DNA from: Oscillospiraceae bacterium | Lineage (GTDB): Bacteria > Bacillota > Clostridia > Oscillospirales > Acutalibacteraceae | Assembly (NCBI GenBank): GCA_029012165.1 | Contig: JAQXLO010000155.1 | Coordinates: 1 to 5,861, forward strand | Direction of reading: 5' to 3' | DNA length: 5,861 bases | In this document: piece after piece, positions 1 to 4,222 of the stretch | How positions within the stretch are numbered: the first letter of the stretch is position 1 | Layout of the letters: every line of letters starts with the position of its first letter | Notes under the pieces: generated by a model | What the model was told of the DNA's origin: nothing | Seen by the model: only the letters and a program-made list of their open reading frames with translations | The model's database searches: none | Program-made: the position numbers and the translations under genes

Positions 1-2
1 TC

Positions 3-134
3 ACCTTCACCAGCGGCGTCAATGCGGCCTCGCAGGAGTACGAGATTGACAGAACCGTTGACCGCTGTCCGCTGTGCGGCATTGCGCTGAACGAAAACGG
101 CGTTTGCCCGAAGTGTGGTTATAAAAAGAAATAA
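3..134 (+). CDS. C-terminal end of a zinc-ribbon protein (5' truncated)
   Basis: The open frame enters from the left edge and ends at TAA 132-134, giving the last 43 residues. The tail holds two Cys pairs, CPLCG and CPKCG, 11 residues apart, followed by a basic GYKKK end. This is a classic zinc ribbon that would bind one structural Zn through four cysteines. The part before it (TFTSGVNAASQEYEIDRTVD) is not diagnostic. C-terminal zinc ribbons of this kind occur on many unrelated bacterial proteins, so no function can be assigned. The other two forward frames are closed by stops here, and a strong terminator-like hairpin follows 15 bases after the stop, which supports a genuine gene end. Confidence 0.75.
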   Translation, partial: TFTSGVNAASQEYEIDRTVDRCPLCGIALNENGVCPKCGYKKK

Positions 135-148
135 CGCGCAAAACACTT

Positions 149-217
149 CTGCATAAAGAACCGGGACTGCCGCTGTCGGATTTTCCGACGGACGGCGATC
201 CCGTTTTTTCTATGCAG
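149..217 (+). terminator. Long stem-loop, intrinsic terminator of the zinc-ribbon gene
   Basis: GTCGGA (175-180) pairs with TCCGAC (184-189) around a TTT loop. GCCG (169-172) then pairs with CGGC (193-196), and CGGGA (162-166) with TCCCG (199-203), followed directly by six T residues (204-209). The symmetry continues outward with CTGCATA (149-155) against TATGCAG (211-217). The A-rich left flank opposite the T run means it may work in both directions. Confidence 0.8.
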
Positions 218-275
218 CCGGCAGAAACTTTTCGTCTCGATTTTCTTTGCCAATGTACACTTGCACAAAAAAATG

Positions 276-284
276 TGGTATAAT
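276..284 (+). promoter_or_regulatory. Extended -10 promoter of the 291-520 unit
   Basis: TGG directly precedes a perfect TATAAT (279-284), making an extended -10 element. No good -35 is visible at 16-18 bases upstream; a TTGCAC at 261-266 is too close (12-base spacer). Transcription would start near 291, at the first base of the left inverted-repeat arm. The 11-bp string GTGGTATAATG here (275-285) is repeated exactly at 551-561. Confidence 0.55.
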
Positions 285-288
285 GGTC

Positions 289-454
289 TAAGGCAACATC
301 GCACAAATTGCGGCGCACGCATTGCTTGAATCTTATTCCGTCAGCCGGCACATAATCCCTTGACTTGCGTCAGCAAGGCGGCGGTCTTTCTGTACAACCT
401 GACGAAAAATCTTGCTTCGCAATCCGCACACCACGATTGTGCGGTGTTGCCATA
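289..454. repeat. 15-bp terminal inverted repeats bounding a ~160-bp block
   Basis: GGCAACATCGCACAA (292-306) and TTGTGCGGTGTTGCC (437-451) are inverted copies with one difference, and TA lies just outside each arm (289-290 and 453-454) after one non-matching base. Terminal inverted repeats, a TA flank and no coding content are what a MITE mobilised by a mariner/IS630-type transposase would show. The same arms would also form the closing stem of an RNA. This window has only one copy, so mobility is not shown. Confidence 0.4.
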
Positions 455-520
455 AACGTTCCGGCGAAAAACCGAACAGTCATATTCTATTCCCCGTGCC
501 GAATCGGTGCGGGGAATTTT
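291..520 (+). ncRNA. Candidate structured small RNA with its own promoter and terminator
   Basis: No convincing reading frame is present. Predicted pairing, read by eye: a closing stem 292-306 with 437-451 (15 pairs, one of them G-U); then TGCGG 309-313 with CCGCA 424-428; ATTGC 321-325 with GCAAT 419-423; CGTCAG 339-344 with CTGACG 399-404; and an apical hairpin CCTTG 358-362 with CAAGG 374-378. A small hairpin follows at 458-477, then a U-tailed terminator at 489-520. The extended -10 box upstream places +1 at about 291. The result would be a ~230-nt transcript shaped as one long, interrupted hairpin, loosely reminiscent of 6S RNA, but no known family is recognised. The main alternative is a non-autonomous mobile repeat with terminal inverted repeats. 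Function is unknown. Confidence 0.4.
489..520 (+). terminator. Intrinsic terminator closing the 291-520 unit
   Basis: A 13-bp stem (489-501 with 505-517) contains CCCCG against CGGGG and two G-U pairs. It closes on a three-base AAT loop and runs into TTTT. The U tract is short (four), so termination may be partial. It sits just upstream of the second promoter at 532-560. Confidence 0.7.
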
Positions 521-531
521 CCTGTGCGGTG

Positions 532-560
532 TTGTGTACGGCAGGACGGCGTGGTATAAT
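532..560 (+). promoter_or_regulatory. Sigma-A promoter for the alpha/beta hydrolase
   Basis: TTGTGT (532-537), a 17-base spacer and TATAAT (555-560), with an extended TGG before the -10. The start site would be near 567, leaving about 115 bases of untranslated leader before the ATG at 682. The leader has no obvious terminator or known riboswitch. Confidence 0.65.
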
Positions 561-681
561 GAAAAAACGGCTGAGGGCAGAGTTTGAAACGACATATCGC
601 ACGGAGAATGCGGCAATATGTTTGCGGGATGCGCACCGCTAAAGCACGAAGAACGATATGCGCAAGGGGAAGGGAATTGGG

Positions 682-1299
682 ATGAAACGGTTGGTCATCT
701 ATATACACGGCAAGGGCGGCAATGCGCAGGAGGCGGAACACTATCGTTCGCTCTTTGCCGGGAGCGATGTGGTGGGGTTTGACTACAAGGCACAAAACCC
801 GTGGGAAGCGGAAAGGGAATTCTCTCTTTTTTATGATCGGCACAGCAAGAGCTATGACACGGTGCTTTTGGTGGCCAACAGCATTGGCGCCTATTTTTCC
901 ATGCACGCCTTGGCCGGGAAAGGGATTGCCGGCGCTTTGTTTATTTCGCCCATCGTGGACATGGAAAAACTGATAGAGGACATGATGCGCTGGTCAAGCG
1001 TCACCGAGGCAGAACTGCGCACACGGAAAGAGATCCCCACGGCGTTCGGAGAAACCCTGTCCTGGGCGTATCTGTGCTATGTGCGGGAGCATCCCGTTGC
1101 GTGGGACGTCCCCACCTGCATTTTATACGGCGGCAAGGATAACCTGACATCTGTGGAAACCGTATCCGCTTTTGCCCGGCGCATCGGCGCATCCCTCACC
1201 GTGATGGAGGACGGGGAGCACTGGTTCCATACGGACGAGCAGATGCGGTTTCTGGACGGCTGGATCAAAAAATCCATGCGGTCTGATTTTGGTGGATAA
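682..1299 (+). CDS. Small alpha/beta hydrolase (serine hydrolase)
   Basis: A 205-residue cytosolic protein with the alpha/beta-hydrolase plan. The first strand and oxyanion loop are at residues 4-13 (LVIYIHGKGG). The nucleophile elbow is V-A-N-S-I-G with Ser67, where the usual first Gly of GxSxG is Ala. The acid is probably Asp153 in YGGKD, and the base His180 in GEHWFH. It probably hydrolyses an ester, thioester or peptide-like substrate, but the sequence does not show which. The start at 682 is chosen over the in-frame ATG at 658 because AAGGGGAAGGG lies 7-8 bases before it and MKRLVIYIHG is the normal N-terminus; 658 lacks a ribosome site. It stands alone behind its own promoter, with no partner gene close by and no signal peptide or membrane segment. 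Confidence 0.85.
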   Translation: MKRLVIYIHGKGGNAQEAEHYRSLFAGSDVVGFDYKAQNPWEAEREFSLFYDRHSKSYDTVLLVANSIGAYFSMHALAGKGIAGALFISPIVDMEKLIEDMMRWSSVTEAELRTRKEIPTAFGETLSWAYLCYVREHPVAWDVPTCILYGGKDNLTSVETVSAFARRIGASLTVMEDGEHWFHTDEQMRFLDGWIKKSMRSDFGG

Positions 1300-1353
1300 A
1301 AAACGGGCTTTTTCGTAATGCTTTCAGCAGGAAAATCATAACGAACGCTGCGT

Positions 1354-1393
1354 GTGCAATTCCGGGAAGTATGCGGAATCTCCTCGGCTGCAC
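1354..1393. promoter_or_regulatory. Nested inverted repeat abutting the hydE -35
   Basis: ATTCCG (1359-1364) and CGGAAT (1374-1379) are inverted with a 9-base gap, nested inside GTGCA (1354-1358) and TGCAC (1389-1393). The outer arm ends one base before the TTGACA of the hydE promoter, a position suited to a regulator. There is no T run, so it is unlikely to be a terminator. The region 1300-1390 shows no convincing terminator for the upstream hydrolase. Confidence 0.3.
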
Positions 1394-1422
1394 TTGACAA
1401 GATGAGCAAAAAATCCTATAAT
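1394..1422 (+). promoter_or_regulatory. Perfect consensus sigma-A promoter of hydE
   Basis: TTGACA (1394-1399), exactly 17 bases, then TATAAT (1417-1422). Both boxes match consensus fully, so expression should be strong unless repressed. Transcription would start near 1429, giving a ~79-base leader to the ATG at 1508. Confidence 0.85.
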
Positions 1423-1507
1423 ATTACTTATTAAGCAGATAGGCTTTATGTGCATCCTGTGCCCATGCGTTTCAAATCGGCACGGCAATGCGCACATGGA
1501 GGTGTTT

Positions 1508-2605
1508 ATGTATCCAGAAGAAGCGATGATGCAAGGCGCTGTTTTCGGCGTACCCGAAGAATTCGACTCCCACGGGGGACAAAGCTTTTCCGATGCGCAG
1601 CTTCGGCAGCTGCTGGAAAAGGCGGAATATGAGGATGCTCTTTTTCGTGCAGCAGACCGAAAGCGCAGAGAAATTTACGGGGACAAGGTCTATATCCGGG
1701 GGCTTATCGAATTTACAAACTACTGCAAAAACAACTGTTATTACTGCGGCATCCGCCGGGACAACAAAAATGCGGTGCGTTACCGACTGACCAAGCAGGA
1801 GATTCTCGCTTGCTGCGCAGAGGGGTATCAGCTCGGCTTTCGCACCTTTGTTTTGCAGGGCGGTGAAGATCCCTATTATACGGATGCGCTGCTGTGCGAT
1901 ATTGTGTCGGACATCCGAACACGCTACCCCGATTGCGCCATAACCTTGTCCGTCGGCGAAAAGCCGAAGGAAAGCTACCGAGCCTATTTTGAAGCCGGCG
2001 CAAACCGCTATTTGCTGCGGCACGAAACCGCAAACAGTGCACATTACGGAAAACTTCATCCCGAGAGTATGTGCTTGCAGCGCCGAAAGCAGTGCCTGTT
2101 TGATCTCAAGGATATCGGCTACCAAGTCGGTTCCGGCTTTATGGTGGGCTCTCCCTATCAGACGATGGACAACATCGTGGAGGATATCCGCTTTTTGCAG
2201 ACGCTGCAGCCGGACATGATCGGCATCGGTCCGTATATCACGCACAAAGAAACGCCGTTCTCCTCGTTTGAAAACGGCAGTTTGGCGCTCACACTGCGGC
2301 TTATTGCCGTCCTGCGCCTGATGTTTCCCTATGCGTTGATCCCGGCAACCACCGCACTGGGAACCATTCATCCGCAAGGGCGGGAATTGGGATTGAAAGC
2401 AGGCGCCAATGTCGTCATGCCGAATCTTTCGCCGGTCGGCGTGCGAGAGCTATATGCGCTGTATGAGAACAAGATATGTACCGGCGAGGAAGCGGCGCAG
2501 TGCCGTGGGTGTTTGGAACGGCGTGTCCGTTCTGCCGGATACCGTATCGTTACGGCGATCGGCGATGCAGCAACGAGGGTCAGTCGCCCTGCGCAGCCCT
2601 CCTGA
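1508..2605 (+). CDS. hydE: [FeFe]-hydrogenase H-cluster radical SAM maturase HydE
   Basis: A 365-residue radical SAM enzyme, close to the usual ~350 for HydE. Cys73, Cys77 and Cys80 form CX3CX2C, which binds the SAM-cleaving [4Fe-4S] cluster, followed by GGED (118-121), the motif contacting SAM. Near the C-terminus Cys324, Cys332 and Cys335 form CX7CX2C, the accessory cluster site known from Thermotoga maritima HydE but absent from many homologues. With HydG and HydF, HydE builds the diiron subcluster of the hydrogenase active site in the cytosol. The start at 1508 is chosen because GGAGG (1498-1502) sits five bases upstream; in-frame ATGs at 1448 and 1496 lack such a site and would add an unusual Cys-rich tail. 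hydF, hydG and hydrogenase genes are not in the window. The related biotin synthase and PylB families are less likely given the full-length match and the second Cys triplet. Confidence 0.9.
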   Translation: MYPEEAMMQGAVFGVPEEFDSHGGQSFSDAQLRQLLEKAEYEDALFRAADRKRREIYGDKVYIRGLIEFTNYCKNNCYYCGIRRDNKNAVRYRLTKQEILACCAEGYQLGFRTFVLQGGEDPYYTDALLCDIVSDIRTRYPDCAITLSVGEKPKESYRAYFEAGANRYLLRHETANSAHYGKLHPESMCLQRRKQCLFDLKDIGYQVGSGFMVGSPYQTMDNIVEDIRFLQTLQPDMIGIGPYITHKETPFSSFENGSLALTLRLIAVLRLMFPYALIPATTALGTIHPQGRELGLKAGANVVMPNLSPVGVRELYALYENKICTGEEAAQCRGCLERRVRSAGYRIVTAIGDAATRVSRPAQPS

Positions 2606-2645
2606 TCGCATAGCGGTCGGACGAAGAAAATTTGAGGTTAGACCC

Positions 2646-2735
2646 ATGAAAAAGGCACTGATTGCCATGAGCGGCGGCGTAGATTCCTCCCTTAACAGAA
2701 ATAGGCAGAGGCTTTCCGATACATTGGATGGATGA
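2646..2735 (+). pseudogene. mnmA: 5' remnant of mnmA (tRNA 2-thiouridylase)
   Basis: A 29-codon frame reading MKKALIAMSGGVDSS, then unrelated residues to a TGA. The first 15 residues are the N-terminus of a PP-loop ATPase, and SGGVDSS is the ATP-binding loop. The AMSGGVDSS form is typical of MnmA/TrmU, which thiolates U34 in tRNA Lys, Glu and Gln and is normally ~350-370 residues. A good ribosome site (GAGG 2634-2637, 8-base spacing) survives. From about codon 16 the sequence becomes non-coding and forms a terminator hairpin (2705-2752), with the stop lying in its loop. This fits an internal deletion removing the body of the gene up to its terminator. It starts 40 bases after hydE with no terminator between, so it is likely co-transcribed. 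Other PP-loop enzymes share the motif, so the mnmA name is probable rather than certain. A contig mis-join is another possibility. Confidence 0.7.
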
Positions 2736-2752
2736 GAAACCGCTGCTTTTTT
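2705..2752 (+). terminator. Intrinsic terminator ending the hydE-mnmA remnant transcript
   Basis: GCAG (2705-2708), GG (2710-2711) and TTTC (2713-2716) pair with GAAA (2736-2739), CC (2740-2741) and CTGC (2743-2746), with one mismatch and one bulge. Six T residues follow (2747-2752). AACA/TGTT extend the symmetry across the T run. The loop is large (about 19 bases). Confidence 0.65.
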
Positions 2753-2806
2753 GTTGTATTGCGGATTTTTGCTTTCCAAAATTTTTGCCCAAATCGAAAA
2801 AATGCT

Positions 2807-2835
2807 TTGCTTGTTTGTCCGCACTGTATTATAAT
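2807..2835 (+). promoter_or_regulatory. Sigma-A promoter of the amidohydrolase
   Basis: TTGCTT (2807-2812), 17 bases, TATAAT (2830-2835). The start would be near 2842, about 48 bases before the ATG at 2890. Confidence 0.7.
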
Positions 2836-2863
2836 AGGAAAATATCGTAAGCGGACAAAAAGC
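2809..2863. promoter_or_regulatory. Inverted repeat straddling the amidohydrolase promoter, probable operator
   Basis: TTTGTCCGC (2814-2822) and GCGGACAAA (2851-2859) are perfect 9-bp inverted arms separated by 28 bases. Allowing one bulged base, they extend to 13 bp (GCTT 2809-2812 against AAGC 2860-2863). The left arm overlaps the -35/-10 spacer and the right arm lies at about +10 to +18, so the -10 and start site are bracketed. A transcript starting near 2842 would contain only one arm, which points to protein binding on DNA rather than an RNA hairpin. Confidence 0.5.
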
Positions 2864-2889
2864 AACATAAAAGAGCGGTTGATGATTTT

Positions 2890-3681
2890 ATGAGAGTAAT
2901 TGATTTTCACACCCATGTGTACCCTCCAAAAATTGCCGAGAAAGCGACGGCGAGCACCTGCGCATTTTACGACCTGATGAAATCCACACTGGTCGGCACG
3001 ACCGATGTGTTGCTGCAGCGGGGCAGGCAAGCCGGAATTTCCGAATTCGTATTGCTGCCGGTGGCCACCAAGGCGGAGCAGGTACATCACATCAATGCAT
3101 TTATTGCCCAGGAAATCGGTCTGCACAGGGAGTTTTACGGGTTCGGGACGCTCCATGCCGCCATGGAAAATCCTTTGACGGAGATCGAATATATCCGGTC
3201 CGCCGGGTTAAAGGGCGTCAAGCTGCACCCGGATATACAGCGCTTCCCGATAGACGACGAGCGGCTGTTCCCGGTATACGACCGGCTGCAAGGGGAGCTG
3301 CCGGTTTTGATCCATTGCGGGGATCCACGGTATCCATATTCCCGCCCGGAAAGATTAAGACGCATTATCGACGAGTTCCCGCACCTTCAGATCGTTGCCG
3401 CCCATCTGGGCGGATGGTCGATGTTTGATACCGCATATGAATATCTGAAAGACACCGACTGCTATTTCGACATATCCAGCTCCGGGATGTTTATGACGCA
3501 GGAGAAGATGAAATCCTTCGTTTCCGGGTACGGCGCAGACAGACTCTTGTTTGGCTCCGACTTCCCCTTATGGGATCCGCAAAGCGAGCTGGAATCCTTT
3601 TTGCGCTTGGGGCTGCGTGAAGTCGATCAGGAAAAAATTGCATTCCGCAACGCCCTTCATATTTTGAAGGCCGATGGATGA
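2890..3681 (+). CDS. Metal-dependent amidohydrolase (TIM-barrel, Amidohydro_2/TatD-like)
   Basis: A 263-residue protein of the amidohydrolase superfamily. Metal and catalytic positions are all visible: H7 and H9 in DFHTHVYP, K111-L-H113 in KLHPD, H142 in LIHCGD, H172 in AHLGG, and D224 in FGSDFPLWDP. The spacing fits a complete barrel for a one- or two-metal hydrolase or decarboxylase of the Amidohydro_2 type; TatD-type DNases share the general plan. The natural substrate cannot be read from the sequence. The start gives the standard MRVIDFHTH opening. Its ribosome site is weak (AAGAGCGG, 2871-2878), and a three-codon ORF (ATG ATT TTA TGA, 2882-2893) overlaps the start by ATGA, so initiation may depend partly on coupling. 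No signal peptide is present, so it is cytosolic. It has its own promoter with a flanking inverted repeat and a terminator downstream at 3850-3913. Confidence 0.87.
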   Translation: MRVIDFHTHVYPPKIAEKATASTCAFYDLMKSTLVGTTDVLLQRGRQAGISEFVLLPVATKAEQVHHINAFIAQEIGLHREFYGFGTLHAAMENPLTEIEYIRSAGLKGVKLHPDIQRFPIDDERLFPVYDRLQGELPVLIHCGDPRYPYSRPERLRRIIDEFPHLQIVAAHLGGWSMFDTAYEYLKDTDCYFDISSSGMFMTQEKMKSFVSGYGADRLLFGSDFPLWDPQSELESFLRLGLREVDQEKIAFRNALHILKADG

Positions 3682-3824
3682 CCGATGGTGGACGGAGGCG
3701 CTTTCCGTGCCGCCCCAAAAGCGCACGATGCGCCGTCCTGCACGAATCGTATTCGATGCAGCGGAACCGCATGGACAGTCTGGAGGAAAACAAGCAACCC
3801 AAAAAACGCAGAACAGATCTGTAA
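3678..3824 (+). CDS. Possible 48-codon ORF overlapping the amidohydrolase stop (uncertain)
   Basis: The ATG overlaps the upstream stop as ATGA, with GAAGG (3666-3670) seven bases before it, an arrangement typical of translational coupling. The product is very basic at the start and ends MQRNRMDSLEENKQPKKRRTDL, with two internal Met codons (3756, 3771). The last ~30 residues look protein-like in composition and codon ending, while the Arg/Pro-rich first 20 do not. A second frame from ATG 3674 (MDDRWWTEALSVPPQKR) looks better at the front, so this could be a frameshifted small gene. The second frame continues through the terminator, so its tail is not credible. No family is recognised, and it may be non-coding. 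Confidence 0.25.
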   Translation: MTDGGRRRFPCRPKSARCAVLHESYSMQRNRMDSLEENKQPKKRRTDL

Positions 3825-3849
3825 AAAATGCGTTAAGGCGCTATTGCGC

Positions 3850-3913
3850 AAGAACAAAGCGGAGGCTTTTTCGGAACATTTTATCCGAGAAAGGTCTCCG
3901 CTTTTTTGTTCTT
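3850..3913 (+). terminator. Strong, probably bidirectional terminator after the amidohydrolase
   Basis: AAGAAC-AAAGCGGAG (from 3850) pairs with CTCCGC-TTTTTT-GTTCTT (to 3913). An inner stem, CTTTnTCGGA against TCCGAgAAAG, closes on ACATTTTA. A run of six T residues follows the GC-rich stem on the + strand, and matching A residues on the left flank allow function on the other strand. Confidence 0.85.
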
Positions 3914-3943
3914 TGAGAAAATGGATAGCCCCATGCCGGCCAT

Positions 3944-3976
3944 TTTGCCCGCCTTCAAAGGGTGGGAGAGGGCAAA
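3944..3976. repeat. Inverted repeat TTTGCCC / GGGCAAA
   Basis: TTTGCCC (3944-3950) and GGGCAAA (3970-3976) are perfect 7-bp arms around a 19-base GC-rich centre containing GCCTT and AAAGGGTGGG. There is no T run, so it is not a standard terminator. It is one of three symmetric elements in the 3914-4222 intergenic stretch, which otherwise becomes very A-rich towards the promoter at 4124. Confidence 0.35.
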
Positions 3977-4027
3977 CAGTCGGTGAAAAAACGGCAATAT
4001 TATTCTATTTTTAAATAAAACAACAAA

Positions 4028-4056
4028 TTGTGGAAAGTACACAGCATAATCCACAA
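4028..4056. promoter_or_regulatory. Inverted repeat TTGTGGA-N15-TCCACAA upstream of the surface-protein promoter
   Basis: Perfect 7-bp arms at 4028-4034 and 4050-4056, centred about 22 bases (two helical turns) apart and 68 bases before the -35. This placement suits an activator or repressor binding as a dimer. TAATCCACA is one base off the DnaA box TTATCCACA, but no origin features are present and the match is probably chance. Confidence 0.35.
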
Positions 4057-4123
4057 GATGTGGGTGTGCCGAAAAAGCGATAACAAGAGAAAGAAAAAAG
4101 CTTGAAAATAAAGCAAAAAAAAG

Positions 4124-4152
4124 TTGACAACTTGACAAAGGCGTGCTATATT
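4124..4152 (+). promoter_or_regulatory. Strong sigma-A promoter of the surface-protein gene
   Basis: TTGACA (4124-4129), 17 bases, TATATT (4147-4152), preceded by an A-rich tract (4081-4123) that resembles an UP element. A second TTGACA at 4132-4137 has no -10 at proper spacing. Start would be near 4159, giving a ~64-base leader. Confidence 0.8.
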
Positions 4153-4165
4153 GAAATTGTATAAA

Positions 4166-4185
4166 AGTATAGGGGTTACTATACT
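4166..4185. promoter_or_regulatory. Palindrome AGTATAG-N6-CTATACT just after the start site
   Basis: Perfect 7-bp arms with centre GGGTTA, at about +7 to +26 of the predicted transcript. This could be a repressor operator acting as a roadblock, or a 5'-end hairpin that protects the mRNA. Nothing in the sequence decides between them. It lies upstream of the ribosome site AAGGGAGG (4206-4213). Confidence 0.45.
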
Positions 4186-4222
4186 CAAAAGTCAAAACAG
4201 CATATAAGGGAGGAAAATGTAA

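Noticed and set aside
559..642. A 27-codon ORF beginning MKKRLRAEF between the second promoter and the hydrolase
   Set aside because: Its ATG overlaps the TATAAT box, so it would not be in the transcript from that promoter, and no proper ribosome site precedes it.
1448..1507. A 20-residue N-terminal extension of HydE from ATG 1448
   Set aside because: There is no ribosome site at 1448, whereas GGAGG sits right before ATG 1508. The extra Cys-rich tail is not typical of the family.
1472..2377. A 301-codon open frame on the minus strand
   Set aside because: It lies wholly opposite hydE, shows no motif, and reads as the complement of a well-supported radical SAM gene.
3685..4014. A 109-codon forward frame after the amidohydrolase
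   Set aside because: It crosses the strong terminator at 3850-3913 and has a patchwork composition with no recognisable motif.
4028..4068. DnaA boxes or a replication origin
   Set aside because: Only one near-match (TAATCCACA) and one weaker one occur. There is no box cluster, no dnaA/dnaN context, and no unwinding element beyond ordinary A-rich promoter DNA.
3881..4195. A 104-codon hydrophobic frame on the minus strand
   Set aside because: The Phe/Leu/Ser-rich translation comes from the A-rich promoter region read in reverse. It runs through the promoter and a terminator arm, with no ribosome site.
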